DNA from: Pseudomonas mendocina
Lineage (GTDB): Bacteria; Pseudomonadota; Gammaproteobacteria; Pseudomonadales; Pseudomonadaceae
Assembly (NCBI RefSeq): GCF_003008615.1
Contig: NZ_CP027657.1
Coordinates: 3,410,001 to 3,474,000 of the forward strand
Length of the DNA stretch: 64,000 nucleotides
Direction: 5' to 3'
Made by a program: the position numbers and the translations under genes. Below the pieces are notes generated by a model. The model was not told the origin of the DNA. It worked only from the letters and a program-made list of their open reading frames with translations, and did not search any database. Below are positions 47,140-57,307 of the stretch, in pieces; the stretch's first letter is position 1; every line of letters begins with the position of its first letter.

Positions 47140-47796
47140 ATGAAGACCAGACGTAATCTGATCGCAGCAACTGCGCTCATGGCCATGCTGGCTGGCTGCA
47201 CCACCAACCCCTACACCGGCGAAAGCCAGGCTGGCAAAGCCGGCGTTTATGGCGGCGTCGGTGCCGTTACCGGTGCAGTGATCGGTGCTGCGACTTCGAG
47301 CAAGAAAGATCGCGGTAAAGGTGCGCTGATCGGTGCTGCCGTTGGTGGCGCCGCTGGTGGTGGTTACGGCTATTACGTCGACACTCAGGAAGCCAAACTG
47401 CGTCAGACGCTGCAGGGCACTGGCGTACAGGTACAGCGCAACGGCGATGACCTGAAACTGATCATGCCGGGCAACATCACCTTTGGTAGCAACTCGGCGG
47501 ACATCTCCAGCAGCTTCTACCCAACCCTCAACTCGCTGGTGCTGGTGTTCAAGGAGTTCAACAAGAACGGCGTGAACATCGTCGGCCATACCGACAGCAC
47601 CGGTTCGCAGGAACTCAACCAGAGCCTGTCGCAGCGTCGTGCACAAAGCGTGGCCAATTACCTGACCGCCAATGGCGTGCCGGGGCAGCGCATCTCTGCA
47701 TACGGTGCCGGCCCGAGCCAACCGATTGCCAGCAACTCCACCGATGCTGGCCGTGCGCAGAACCGTCGCGTCGAGATCAACCTGCGCCCGCTCTAA
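47140..47796 (+). CDS. OmpA family lipoprotein with glycine-zipper segment, copy 2
   Basis: Paralogue of the preceding gene, 218 residues. Lipobox MLAGC with Cys20, then GGVGAVTGAVIGAATSSKK and the zipper GALIGAAVGGAAGGGYGYY. The OmpA domain has VGHTDSTGSQELNQSLSQRR and STDAGRAQNRRVEINL. AAGGAAA precedes the start. Sequences diverge mainly at the start and in the middle loop. The tandem copies suggest partly distinct expression. A terminator follows. Confidence 0.92.
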   Translation: MKTRRNLIAATALMAMLAGCTTNPYTGESQAGKAGVYGGVGAVTGAVIGAATSSKKDRGKGALIGAAVGGAAGGGYGYYVDTQEAKLRQTLQGTGVQVQRNGDDLKLIMPGNITFGSNSADISSSFYPTLNSLVLVFKEFNKNGVNIVGHTDSTGSQELNQSLSQRRAQSVANYLTANGVPGQRISAYGAGPSQPIASNSTDAGRAQNRRVEINLRPL

Positions 47797-47815
47797 GCCG
47801 TCGCTGCGTTGAACG

Positions 47816-47842
47816 AAAGCCTCCCTATGGGAGGCTTTTTCG
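47816..47842 (+). terminator. Terminator after OmpA lipoprotein copy 2
   Basis: AAAGCCTCCC (47816-47825) pairs with GGGAGGCTTTTT, loop TAT, then CG. Confidence 0.9.
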
Positions 47843-48049
47843 TGTCCGTCGGCCGTTTTTCGTCAACCCTCCAGGTTCTTTGGGCTAAGCGGCGCAGGGC
47901 GGTTCCGACATTTTTCGTGACCGCTTGTCGTGTCTCTCCTGGCAAAAGGCCAGCCATTCAAAAGCTGACTAGAATGCTTGCTGTGGTTCTGTGAAGTCCG
48001 CGTGCGGATGGCTCGTGCGCATTGGTTCTGGATGACCGAGGGAGTTCGA

Positions 48050-51000
48050 ATGGAAGATGGAGCTGTCGAGCGGCCACCGAGGCCCTGGATACCGTTACTG
48101 GTTGCCTTGTGTCTGCTATTTGGGCTGGGAGGCCTGATTTTCTGGCAGTGGAGTACGCTGCAGAAGCGAGAGTTCGAAGACAGTCAGCATCGGTTCCAGC
48201 TCGAAGCGCAGGATATCGGCCAGCGGGTCGTAGCGCGGATGCAGGCCTACGAGATGGTGCTGCGTGGCGTTTCCGGCCTGATGACGGGCAGCGACCGGGT
48301 TTCTCCCATCGAATGGGAGCGTGCACTGGATCAACTGCAGTTACAGGATCGTTATCCTGGCATCCAGGCCGTGGCCTGGTCACGTTCTCTGCTTCCTGAG
48401 CAACTCGCCGACTTTCGTGCTGAGCTGCAGGCAGACGGGCGCCTCGATTACCAGATGTTCCCGGCTGAGCAGCGCGAACGTTACCTGCCTATCGACTATG
48501 TCAGCCCGCTGGACTGGCGTAATCGACGAGTGCTGGGGTTCGACATGCTCAGCGAGGCGACCAGGCGAGAAGCCATCGAGCACAGCATCGATAGCGGAGA
48601 GGCCAGCCTGAGCGGTCCGGTGGTGTTGCGCCAGGAAATCGATGTCAACGTGCAGCAGGGCGTTCTGCTGTTTCTGCCGGTATTTCGACCAGGGCTGCCA
48701 CTCAATACCGCCGAGCAGCGCCGTGCTGCCTTGCTGGGTGTGGTGCATGGTGCCTTTCGTAGCCACGACCTGATGGAGGGCATCCTGGGGGCGCAGACCC
48801 GGCGTTTCGATATCGTTCTGAAGGATCTGCAAGCGCAGGATATCCAGCTGCTCAGTGGTGAAACCCAGGCCAATGGTTGGAAGCCGAGCTTTCGCAATCA
48901 TCTGGAGCTGCCCTTGTATGGTCGCGTGTGGAGCCTGGATGTGATCGGTACCGTTGAGTACGAGCGCAGCCTGGTCGATCGCACCGGGACGCTGGGTTTG
49001 TGGGCGGGCCTTGCCGCGACATTGCTGTTGGCATTGCTGGTGGGTGGCTATCTCTATCAGCGCGAACGCAAACTGCACATCAGCGAAAAGGCAGCTGTCG
49101 AATTGCAGGAACGGGAAGAGCGTTTCCGCATGCTGGTAGAGCGGCTGCCAGTGGCGACTCTGCTGTGCGATGCCAAAGGGCGCATCGAAATGGCCAACCG
49201 CAGTGCGGCCGAACTGTTTGACTGCACCCTCAACGCGCTGTTGGGTGAGACGGTTCTGCGCGTGCTGCCCAACATCGAGTCACCACAGGATTTGCTGGAG
49301 CAACTGAGCGAGAGCGACGAGCGCATGGTGCGTACGTTGCGCGGTGAGTCGATCCCGGTGAGCATCAGCCTCAATCCACTACATGAGGGCAGCAGCTATC
49401 TGATCAACCTGGTCGATTTGCGTGCACGCAAGGTGGCTGAAGAACGTTTCCGCCTGGTGGTAGAGGCTTCGCCCAACGCCATCGTGCTGGTGGACGGCCT
49501 GGGCCGTATCGCCATGGTCAATCGGCAGACCGAACTGTTGTTCGGCTACGAACGACAGATGCTGCTCGGCGAGCCGGTGGAGATGCTCTTGCCAACGGCA
49601 CAGCGCGGTAGCCATGTGGCGTTGCGCCGTGGGTATCAGGCGATGCCCGAGCAGCGACGCATGGGCGGTAATCGCGAGCTGTTCGGTCAGCACCGCGAAG
49701 GCAAGATGATTCCGCTGGAGGTGGGCCTGTCGCCGATTCGCAGTGGCAATGAAAACCTGGTGCAGGCGGTGATCATCGACATCAGTGAGCGCAAGGCGGC
49801 TGAGCAGAAATTGCGTGAGCAGGCAGAGCAACTGTTGCTGGCCAATCGTTACAAATCCGAGTTTCTCGCCAACATGTCCCATGAGCTGCGCACGCCGCTC
49901 AACAGCATCCTTATTCTCAGTGATCAGCTGCGCCAGAACCTGGCGGGTAACCTCACCGAGAAGCAGACCAAGCATGCCGATATCGTGCATCGCGCGGGGG
50001 GCGATCTGCTGCAATTGATCAATGACGTGCTCGACCTGGCCAAGGTCGAGTCCGGGCGCATGCAGCTCAAGCTCGAACCGATCAACGTGCAGGACGTGCT
50101 GGTGGAGCTGGATGCCAGCTTGCGGCCGATGGCCGAGATCAAGGGGTTACGCCTGCATACCCAGGTCGAGGCGGGAGTACCGCGGATCATCCATACGGAT
50201 CGTGTGCGCTTGCATCAGATCTTGCGCAACCTGCTATCCAACGCGCTGAAATTCACCGATCAGGGCGAAGTGACACTGAGCGTGAGCAGCCAGGGGCGGC
50301 AGGAGGACGACCGCGAGTTGCTATGTTTCAGCGTTCGTGACAGTGGCATCGGTATCGACCCGGCGCAGCATGAACAGGTGTTCCAGGCGTTCCAGCAGAT
50401 CGATGGCTCTACCAGTCGGCGTTTCGGTGGTACGGGACTGGGCCTGGCCATCACCCGCCAACTGGTGCTGGCACTCGATGGCGACATCGTCCTGCAGAGT
50501 GCGCCGGGGCAGGGTTCTACCTTCACGGTTCGCTTGCCGGTGCAAACGGCGGCGATCGCCGCCGAGGCGCCTGTCGAAGGGCCGCAGCGTGCAGGAGAGG
50601 GGCCGCCGCTCTTGATCGTCGAGGATGATGCCAATTTCGCGGCAGTGATCGCCGAGGAGGCGCACGCTCATGGTTTTTCCAGCGTTCACTGCCGTACGGG
50701 TTTGCAGGCGCTGGGGGTGTTGCAGCAGGAGTCGTTCAATGCCGTGATCCTCGACATCCTCCTGCCGGATCTCAGTGGCTGGCAGCTGTTTCGCCGCCTC
50801 CGAGCCCAGCCGAGTCACCGTTACACACCGGTGCACATCATCTCCTGTGTGCCACAGCCGGCTGGTTGGAACGATGACGGTACACGCTATCTGGTCAAGC
50901 CCATTGGCCGCGATGAGCTGGAACAGGTGTTCCTCGAATTGCAGCATGGCGCCGCTCAGGAGCAGGCGTTGCTGTTGGTCGAGGATGTCGAGGTGGAGCG

Positions 51001-51766
51001 TGAGCACTACCGCGAACAGCTGGCCAGCCTGGGTTTCCAGGTGACAGCCTGCGCCAATGGTGACGAGGCCCGCATGGCCTACATGCAGGGGCAGTTCTGC
51101 GCCTTGGTGGTCGACCTCGATCTGCCGGATCAGGACGGCTTCGCACTGCTCGACAGCCTCAGCCAATTGCGCCCGTTGCAGGGTACGCGTGTGGTCATCA
51201 ACACCGGAGTGGACGTTACCCAGCAGGCACTGCAGCGCCTGCGCCGCTACAGCGCGGTGGTGGTGCGCAAACATGGCGACGATACCGAGGCCCTGGGCCA
51301 GGCCGTGCAAGGCTTCCTCGGTGATGTGCGTGCGCCTGAACCGACGCATGCTCGGGCCAACCCGCTGCAGGGGCGGCGCATCCTGCTGGTGGATGACGAC
51401 GTACGTAACGTCTATGCGCTGACGGCATTGCTCGATGAAGTGGGGCTGCGCGTCAGCTCGGCCAAGGATGGTCTCGAGGCCATCGCCAGCTATCAGAGCG
51501 ATCCCTTCGACCTGATTCTGATGGATATGGCCATGCCCAACATGGACGGCTATACCGCCACGCGCTTGCTCAAGCAGGAGCACGGTTGCGTGATACCGAT
51601 CATCGCGCTCACGGCTCACGCGATGAAGGGCGACCGCGAGAAATGCATCACCGCAGGAGCGGACGATTACATGGCCAAGCCGATCAAGCGCGATGAGCTG
51701 CTTGAGCTGCTGGAGCGCTGGCTGAGCATGCCGCCCGTGCCCCCGGCCAGCAATGATCTAACCTGA
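48050..51766 (+). CDS. CHASE-PAS-PAS hybrid sensor histidine kinase with three receiver domains
   Basis: Membrane kinase of 1238 residues: TM near 14-33, periplasmic CHASE domain (about 50-305, RYPGIQAVAWSRSL, VLGFDMLSEATRREAI), TM near 320-338, two PAS domains (about 355-470 and 480-585), HisKA with His611 (NMSHELRTPLN), HATPase (LLSNALKFTDQG, GGTGLGLAITRQL), then three receivers starting near 855, 970 and 1107. The third (ILLVDDDVRNVYALTALLDE, LILMDMAMPNMDGY) looks fully functional; the first two also keep their acidic residues. The ATG at 48050 has GAGGGAG upstream. It is followed by a GGDEF-EAL response regulator, a natural partner. The ligand is unknown. Confidence 0.94.
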   Translation: MEDGAVERPPRPWIPLLVALCLLFGLGGLIFWQWSTLQKREFEDSQHRFQLEAQDIGQRVVARMQAYEMVLRGVSGLMTGSDRVSPIEWERALDQLQLQDRYPGIQAVAWSRSLLPEQLADFRAELQADGRLDYQMFPAEQRERYLPIDYVSPLDWRNRRVLGFDMLSEATRREAIEHSIDSGEASLSGPVVLRQEIDVNVQQGVLLFLPVFRPGLPLNTAEQRRAALLGVVHGAFRSHDLMEGILGAQTRRFDIVLKDLQAQDIQLLSGETQANGWKPSFRNHLELPLYGRVWSLDVIGTVEYERSLVDRTGTLGLWAGLAATLLLALLVGGYLYQRERKLHISEKAAVELQEREERFRMLVERLPVATLLCDAKGRIEMANRSAAELFDCTLNALLGETVLRVLPNIESPQDLLEQLSESDERMVRTLRGESIPVSISLNPLHEGSSYLINLVDLRARKVAEERFRLVVEASPNAIVLVDGLGRIAMVNRQTELLFGYERQMLLGEPVEMLLPTAQRGSHVALRRGYQAMPEQRRMGGNRELFGQHREGKMIPLEVGLSPIRSGNENLVQAVIIDISERKAAEQKLREQAEQLLLANRYKSEFLANMSHELRTPLNSILILSDQLRQNLAGNLTEKQTKHADIVHRAGGDLLQLINDVLDLAKVESGRMQLKLEPINVQDVLVELDASLRPMAEIKGLRLHTQVEAGVPRIIHTDRVRLHQILRNLLSNALKFTDQGEVTLSVSSQGRQEDDRELLCFSVRDSGIGIDPAQHEQVFQAFQQIDGSTSRRFGGTGLGLAITRQLVLALDGDIVLQSAPGQGSTFTVRLPVQTAAIAAEAPVEGPQRAGEGPPLLIVEDDANFAAVIAEEAHAHGFSSVHCRTGLQALGVLQQESFNAVILDILLPDLSGWQLFRRLRAQPSHRYTPVHIISCVPQPAGWNDDGTRYLVKPIGRDELEQVFLELQHGAAQEQALLLVEDVEVEREHYREQLASLGFQVTACANGDEARMAYMQGQFCALVVDLDLPDQDGFALLDSLSQLRPLQGTRVVINTGVDVTQQALQRLRRYSAVVVRKHGDDTEALGQAVQGFLGDVRAPEPTHARANPLQGRRILLVDDDVRNVYALTALLDEVGLRVSSAKDGLEAIASYQSDPFDLILMDMAMPNMDGYTATRLLKQEHGCVIPIIALTAHAMKGDREKCITAGADDYMAKPIKRDELLELLERWLSMPPVPPASNDLT

Positions 51767-51781
51767 TAACAGGAGTTAACG

Positions 51782-53962
51782 GTGCAAGGGCAAAAGGACA
51801 GGGGAGTGACGATGGTTCAGGCGCAGGGCAAGACCGTCGCCGTACCCGCCAGGCAGGTTCTGCTGGTGGTGGATGACCGTGCCGAAAATCTTGAGGCCAT
51901 GCAGGCGCTGCTCGAGGAGGGGGAGTGGGAGCTACGCTGCGCCAGTTCAGGAGAGGAAGCGCTGCGTTGCCTGTTGGAAGAGGATGTCGGGTTGGTGCTG
52001 CTGGACGTTCAGATGCCCGGTATGGATGGTTTTGAAGTCGCCAGGCTGATGCGGGGTAATCCGCGTACAAGGTTGACGCCGATCATCTTCGTCTCGGCCA
52101 TCGCCCAGACACACGATGCGGTGTTGCGCGGTTACAGCTCCGGTGCGGTGGATTTCGTTCTCAAACCCTTCGATCCCACCGTGCTGCGGCACAAGATCCA
52201 AAGCCTGCTGGAGCATGAGCACAATCGTTGTGAGTTGCAGCAGCTATCCCAGCAGCTTGAACGTGCACGCGCCTTCAACGCCTCGGTGCTGGACAATGCT
52301 GCCGAGGGCATCATGGTGGTTGGCGAGGATGGCCGTATCCAGTTCGCCAATCCGGCGATGGCGCAGATGCTCGATGGCGATGTCGGTGACCTCGAAGGGG
52401 CGGAGTTGCTGTCGTTTCTCAAGAATCCAGCGGTAGAAGGCGGTTGGCAGCAATCGGAATTCCTCCTCCACTTCAAGCGCGAGGCCACCTATCGCGTGCA
52501 CGAAGCCATGATGCGTACGCTCAAGGGGGGCTGCCTACCGGTGGCGTTGTCCTGTTCACCGCTGCCGCGGATGCAACATGCCATGGTGGTGATCGCGCTG
52601 GACATGTCGGTGGTGCGCAATTTACACGCCCAGCTCGAATCGCAGGCAGTGACCGATTCGCTGACGGGATTGCTCAATCGGCGAGGTTTCCATCAGGCGC
52701 TGGGATCAGCATTGGCGCGCATCGAGCGCAGTGGCCAGCGGGTTGCGGTGCTCTATCTGGATCTGGATGGTTTCAAGCGGATAAACGACTCGCTTGGGCA
52801 TGACGTTGGCGACCAGTTATTACGCCGGGTCGGTGAGCAGCTCAAAGCCTGCCTGCGACCTTATGACAGCCTGGCGCGTATCGGTGGCGACGAGTTCACC
52901 GCGTTGCTCGACAACCTCGGCCATCCCGAGGACGCCGCCAAGGTGGCAGAGAAGTTGATCGAGCTGGTATCGGTACGACATACCCTCGATGGTGTGGATT
53001 TCACCCTGGGGGCCAGTGTCGGCATCGCCTGCTTCCCTGAGTGCGGACAGAGTGTCGAGGGGTTGCTGCGTTCTGCTGACATGGCGATGTACGAGGCCAA
53101 GCGTGCCGGGCGCCAGCAATACCGTTTCTTCTCGCCGGAAATGAATGGCCGGGCACGTTCGCGCCTGATGCTAGAGGAGAGTTTGCGTCACGCCATCGAG
53201 AACGATGATTTCGTGCTGGTTTATCAGCCGCAGTTTCAGTTGGGGACGGGGCGACTGCGCGGCTTCGAAGCCCTGCTGCGCTGGCAGCATCGGGTTGCGG
53301 GGACCGTGGCGCCCAATGTGTTCATCCCGCTGCTGGAGGAGACCCGGCTGATCAACCGCCTGGGTGAATGGATCTTCCGTGAGGGCGCGCGGCAGCTCGC
53401 AGCGTTCAAGCGTCAGTTTGGCGAGGGGCTGGTGCTCAGTCTCAACGTCAGCCCGGTTCAGTTCGGCATGCCGCAACTGGTGTCGGATCTGCAACGCGTG
53501 TTGGCGATCCACGGCCTCAAGCCCAGCCAACTGGAGGTGGAAGTCACCGAAAGCGCGCTCATGCAGGATCTGGAGCTGACCCAGGCGCAACTGCGCCATT
53601 TGCGTGAACTGGGAGTGAAGATCGCCATCGACGACTTCGGAACCGGTTATTCGTCCCTGGCCTACCTGCGCCACTTCGAGCTGGATACGCTGAAGATCGA
53701 TCGCCTGTTCATCGCCAACATGCTTGAATCACCACGCGATGCTGCGGTAGTCAGCACCATCATCGACCTGGGCCATCACCTGGGGCTGGAGGTGATCGCC
53801 GAGGGTGTCGAAACGCAGGCTCAGCGTGAATGGTTGGTGCAACATCGCTGCAGCATCATGCAGGGCTTTCTGGTGGCGCCGGGTATATCGGCCGACGCGG
53901 CGATGCAGGTGCCGGCCTTACTGGAATGGGACAAACTGCCGCTATCCGGGCCGAAATCGTAG
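51782..53962 (+). CDS. Response regulator with REC-PAS-GGDEF-EAL domains
   Basis: Soluble c-di-GMP enzyme of about 726 residues. The receiver domain has VLLVVDDRAENLEAMQALLE and VLLDVQMPGMDGFEV. A PAS domain follows (ASVLDNAAEGIMVVGEDGRI), then a GGDEF domain with the intact motif ARIGGDEFTALL and an EAL domain with FEALLRWQH, TESALMQDLE and IDDFGTGYSSLAYLR. Both catalytic signatures are complete, so cyclase and phosphodiesterase activity are both possible. GTG at 51782 has AGGAG six bases upstream; ATG at 51812 has GGGGAG five bases upstream, and either could start. It lies 15 bases after the hybrid kinase. The TAG stop is made by a repeat. Confidence 0.94.
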   Translation: MQGQKDRGVTMVQAQGKTVAVPARQVLLVVDDRAENLEAMQALLEEGEWELRCASSGEEALRCLLEEDVGLVLLDVQMPGMDGFEVARLMRGNPRTRLTPIIFVSAIAQTHDAVLRGYSSGAVDFVLKPFDPTVLRHKIQSLLEHEHNRCELQQLSQQLERARAFNASVLDNAAEGIMVVGEDGRIQFANPAMAQMLDGDVGDLEGAELLSFLKNPAVEGGWQQSEFLLHFKREATYRVHEAMMRTLKGGCLPVALSCSPLPRMQHAMVVIALDMSVVRNLHAQLESQAVTDSLTGLLNRRGFHQALGSALARIERSGQRVAVLYLDLDGFKRINDSLGHDVGDQLLRRVGEQLKACLRPYDSLARIGGDEFTALLDNLGHPEDAAKVAEKLIELVSVRHTLDGVDFTLGASVGIACFPECGQSVEGLLRSADMAMYEAKRAGRQQYRFFSPEMNGRARSRLMLEESLRHAIENDDFVLVYQPQFQLGTGRLRGFEALLRWQHRVAGTVAPNVFIPLLEETRLINRLGEWIFREGARQLAAFKRQFGEGLVLSLNVSPVQFGMPQLVSDLQRVLAIHGLKPSQLEVEVTESALMQDLELTQAQLRHLRELGVKIAIDDFGTGYSSLAYLRHFELDTLKIDRLFIANMLESPRDAAVVSTIIDLGHHLGLEVIAEGVETQAQREWLVQHRCSIMQGFLVAPGISADAAMQVPALLEWDKLPLSGPKS

Positions 53963-54036
53963 GGTGTCGCGGGGCCGCCTAGGCCATGCGCACCGTCCGG
54001 TCGTGGCGAAAGAATCAGGTGCTCACGGCGCACCTT
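53959..54036. repeat. Inverted pair of TAGGGTGCGC-family repeats
   Basis: GTAGGGTGTCGCGGGGCCGCC followed by CATGCGCACC, and the inverted GGTGCTCACGGCGCACCTT (54018-54036), lie between convergent genes. The left half supplies the TAG stop (53960-53962) and matches the repeat at 4408-4428 base for base over 20 positions. Confidence 0.72.
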
Positions 54037-54075
54037 GCCGTAGCCATGCTCCGCCAGGGACGCCGAGGCCGGTTC

Positions 54076-54972
54076 TTACGCGCGCCGGCCAAGCTCGGTC
54101 AGCTCCGCATCTTTCTCTTCCCACAGTCGATTGACCCACTGCTGGAACGCCAGGCGGTAGCTTTCGTCCTGGTCGTAGTTACGGCCAATGAATTCGCGTG
54201 GAATCTCTACCTGCTTGAAACGCACCTGCACCGCATCGAGACGACCGCATAGGATGTCCCAGAAACCGGGTACGCCATGTGGATAATGGATGGTGACGTT
54301 GACGATGGCGTGCAACTGCTCGCCCATCGCATCGAGGACGAAGGCAATGCCGCCGGCCTTGGGCTTGAGCAGGTGCCTGAACGGTGATTTCTGCTGTGCG
54401 TGCTTGGCCGGAGTCAGACGCGTACCTTCGAGGAAGTTGAACACCGCAACCGGATTGGTCTTGTAACGCTCGCAGGCCTTGCGGGTGGTGGCCAGATCCT
54501 GGCCGCGCTTTTCCGGATATTTGGCCAGGTATTCCTTGCTGAAGCGCTTCATGAAGGGAAACTCCAGCGCCCACCAGCACAGGCCGATCACTGGTACCCA
54601 GATCAGTTCCTGCTTGAGGAAGAACTTCAGCAGTGGCATACGCTGGTTGAGCAGATACTGCAGCACCAGGATGTCCACCCAACTCTGGTGGTTGCTGGTC
54701 ACCAGATAGGAGTGGCGGGTATCGAAGCGCTCCAGGCCTTTGACGTCCCACTCGATGTGGCCGACCAGGCGCATCCAGAACTTGTTGACGCCGATCCAGC
54801 TTTCCGCAATGGCATGCATGACGAAACGCAGCGCGCGCTGGATAGGCGCAAATGGCAGTAGCAGTTTGAGTAGCGCGATGAAGAACAGCGGCCAGCACCA
54901 GAACAGGGTATTGAGAGCCAGCAGCAGGCTCGCGATCACGCCACGCAGTGGCGCGGGAAGAAAGTGCAGCAT
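54076..54972 (-). CDS. YihG-type 1-acylglycerol-3-phosphate acyltransferase
   Basis: Inner-membrane acyltransferase of 298 residues making phosphatidic acid by acylating lysophosphatidate. Two hydrophobic segments are at about 10-42. The HX4D motif NHQSWVD (His95, Asp100) and FNFLEGTRLTPAKH (acceptor-binding) are conserved. YihG-type enzymes act alongside PlsC and affect fatty-acid composition and swarming. It stands alone here, converging with the GGDEF-EAL gene. Gap 54973-55206 holds its promoter and the pta terminator. Confidence 0.88.
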   Translation of the reverse strand: MLHFLPAPLRGVIASLLLALNTLFWCWPLFFIALLKLLLPFAPIQRALRFVMHAIAESWIGVNKFWMRLVGHIEWDVKGLERFDTRHSYLVTSNHQSWVDILVLQYLLNQRMPLLKFFLKQELIWVPVIGLCWWALEFPFMKRFSKEYLAKYPEKRGQDLATTRKACERYKTNPVAVFNFLEGTRLTPAKHAQQKSPFRHLLKPKAGGIAFVLDAMGEQLHAIVNVTIHYPHGVPGFWDILCGRLDAVQVRFKQVEIPREFIGRNYDQDESYRLAFQQWVNRLWEEKDAELTELGRRA

Positions 54973-55163
54973 CGGGCGAACGCCTCCGTAAGTAGGCTGC
55001 GCGCCAGCGGGCAGCCTTAGAATGGGGGCTTTCTCTGTGCCCCGTATCGGTCGAAAGAGCTGCAGCGTTCCGTGCAGCGAGCTGGTTCGGCGCCAAGGTT
55101 AACGGTTGTGCACTGACCTGCAAGTGCCAGCACTGACCGCCAGGTTTCCGTGGTGGAGGGATT

Positions 55164-55195
55164 GCCGTACGCGTCATATTCGAACTGCGTACGGC
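55164..55195 (-). terminator. Hairpin downstream of pta
   Basis: GCCGTACGC (55164-55172) pairs with GCGTACGGC (55187-55195), 12 bases after the pta stop. There is no clear T-run, so it may be a weak or Rho-assisted terminator. Confidence 0.5.
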
Positions 55196-55206
55196 TTACC
55201 CGGATT

Positions 55207-57300
55207 TCAGTTGCTCTGATCCGCCGCCTGGATCGCCGTCAGCGCGATGGTGAACACGATGTCATCCACCAGAGCACCGCGCGACAGGTCGTTCACCGGT
55301 TTACGCAGCCCCTGCAGCATGGGACCGACACTGATGCAGTCGGCGCTGCGTTGTACGGCCTTGTAGGTGGTGTTGCCGGTGTTCAGATCGGGGAACACGA
55401 ACACCGTGGCGCGGCCTGCCACCGGGCTGTTCGGCGCCTTCTGCCGGCCAACGCTTTCGATGGCGGCTGCGTCGTATTGCAACGGGCCGTCGAGCAACAG
55501 CTCCGGGCGTTTCTCTCGGGCGAGACGGGTGGCGGTGCGCACTTTCTCGACCTCTTCGCCGCTGCCGGAGTCACCGGTGGAGTAGCTGATCATGGCCACG
55601 CGCGGCGTGATGCCGAAAGCCTGCGCCGACTTCGCGCTTTGCAGGGCGATCTCCGCCAACTGCTCGGCATTGGGATCCGGGTTCACCGCGCAGTCACCGT
55701 AGACCAGTACCTGATCCGGCAGAAGCATGAAGAATACCGAGGACACCAGGTTGTAGCCGGGCGCGGTCTTGATCAACTGCAGTGCCGGGCGGATGGTATT
55801 GGCTGTGGTGTGGACGGCGCCGGACACCAGGCCGTCCACCTCGTCCAGAGCCAGCATCATGGTGCCGAGCACGACCGTATCTTCGAGTTGAGCTTCGGCC
55901 ATCGGTGCGTTGAGGCCCTTGCCTTTACGCAGTTCGACCATGGGTTCGACATAACGGCCGCGAATCAGATCCGGGTCGAGAATTTCCAGCCCTTCCGGCA
56001 GAGCGATGCCTTGGGAGCGAGCGACCGCTTGAACTTCCTCAGGTTTGGCCAGCAGCACGCAACGGGCGATGCCGCGTGCCTGGCAAATAGCTGCGGCCTG
56101 CACGGTACGCGGCTCGGCGCCTTCAGGCAGGACGATGCGCTTGGCGGCGGCCTTGGCCCGCTGCACCAGCTGGTAGCGGAAGGCCGGGGGCGACAGGCGC
56201 AGCTCGCGCGGGGTGCCGCAGCGTGCGCTCAGCCAGTCATGGTCGATGTGGCTGGCGACGAAGTCGGAGACCTTCTCCGCCCGCTCGCGGTCGTCCAGTG
56301 GAATTTCCTTGTTCAGGCGGTTGAGGTTGGTGGCCGTGTCGTAGGAGCCGGTACCTACCGTCATCACCGGCAGGCCGCTGGCCAGGGCACCCTGGCACAG
56401 TTCCATGATGCGCGGGTCGGGTACGAAATCACTGCACAGCAGCAGACCGGCCAACGGCACACCGTTCATCGCCGCCAGGCTGGCGGAGAGGATGATGTCG
56501 TCGCGATCGCCTGGCGTGACCACCAGAGTGCCGGGTTTGAGTAACTGCACGCTGTTGGCCACTGCGCGTGCGCAGAGCACGATCTTCATCATGCGTCGCT
56601 GCTCATAGTCACCGGCGTTGAGGATGCGTGCGCCGAGCAGTTCGGCGACGTCCTTGGTTCGTGGTGCGTTCAGTTCGTCGCGCCAGGGAATGCAGCCGAG
56701 CAGGCGGAAATCTTCGGTCTTGAGCAGCGGCGAGAGTTCCTGCAGATGTTCGGTGAAAGCCTCGATACCGTCCTCGTTGCGCACCTTGTTGAGGATCACG
56801 CCAAGCACCTTGGGATCTTTCGGGCCGCCGAACTGCTGAGCCTGAATCTCGATGCGATCAGAGAGCTCGGTGAGGTTCTCGTCTTCCGGTGCGCTGACCA
56901 GAATCACGTCGGCGTCCAGGCTCTTGGCCAGGTGGAAATTGACCCGCGCGGCGTAACTCGCGTGGCGGGTGGGAACCATGCCCTCGACGATGACCACGTC
57001 CTTGTCGGCAGCCGCCTGGTGGTAAAGGCTGATGATTTCCTCGAGCAGCTCATCCAGGTGGCCGTCACCGAGCATGCGCTCGACATGGCTGAGCGGCAGC
57101 GGCTTGGGTGAGTGCAGGCCATGAGTACGGGCAATCAGCTCGCTGGAGCGTTCCGGGCCGAGATCGCCGGCGTGCGGCTGGGCGATGGGCTTGAAGAAGC
57201 CGACCTTGAGCCCGCTGCGCTCCAGGGCGCCGACCAGGCCCAGGCTGATGGAAGTCAGGCCGACGCCGAAACCGGTGGGGGCGATGAAAAAGGTATGCAT
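55207..57300 (-). CDS. pta: Phosphate acetyltransferase
   Basis: Interconverts acetyl-CoA and acetyl phosphate. The 697-residue protein is the long type: an N-terminal BioD/CobQ-like domain (MHTFFIAPTGFGVGLTSISL), a DRTGG domain and a C-terminal catalytic PTA domain from about 375 (KRIVLPEGAEPRTVQAAAIC, TANTIRPALQLIKT, FFMLLPDQVLVYGDCAVNPDP). The start at 57300 is seven bases after the ackA stop with GAGG upstream. It works with AckA in acetate overflow and survival without oxygen. Confidence 0.96.
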   Translation of the reverse strand: MHTFFIAPTGFGVGLTSISLGLVGALERSGLKVGFFKPIAQPHAGDLGPERSSELIARTHGLHSPKPLPLSHVERMLGDGHLDELLEEIISLYHQAAADKDVVIVEGMVPTRHASYAARVNFHLAKSLDADVILVSAPEDENLTELSDRIEIQAQQFGGPKDPKVLGVILNKVRNEDGIEAFTEHLQELSPLLKTEDFRLLGCIPWRDELNAPRTKDVAELLGARILNAGDYEQRRMMKIVLCARAVANSVQLLKPGTLVVTPGDRDDIILSASLAAMNGVPLAGLLLCSDFVPDPRIMELCQGALASGLPVMTVGTGSYDTATNLNRLNKEIPLDDRERAEKVSDFVASHIDHDWLSARCGTPRELRLSPPAFRYQLVQRAKAAAKRIVLPEGAEPRTVQAAAICQARGIARCVLLAKPEEVQAVARSQGIALPEGLEILDPDLIRGRYVEPMVELRKGKGLNAPMAEAQLEDTVVLGTMMLALDEVDGLVSGAVHTTANTIRPALQLIKTAPGYNLVSSVFFMLLPDQVLVYGDCAVNPDPNAEQLAEIALQSAKSAQAFGITPRVAMISYSTGDSGSGEEVEKVRTATRLAREKRPELLLDGPLQYDAAAIESVGRQKAPNSPVAGRATVFVFPDLNTGNTTYKAVQRSADCISVGPMLQGLRKPVNDLSRGALVDDIVFTIALTAIQAADQSN

Positions 57301-57307
57301 GTGAGCC

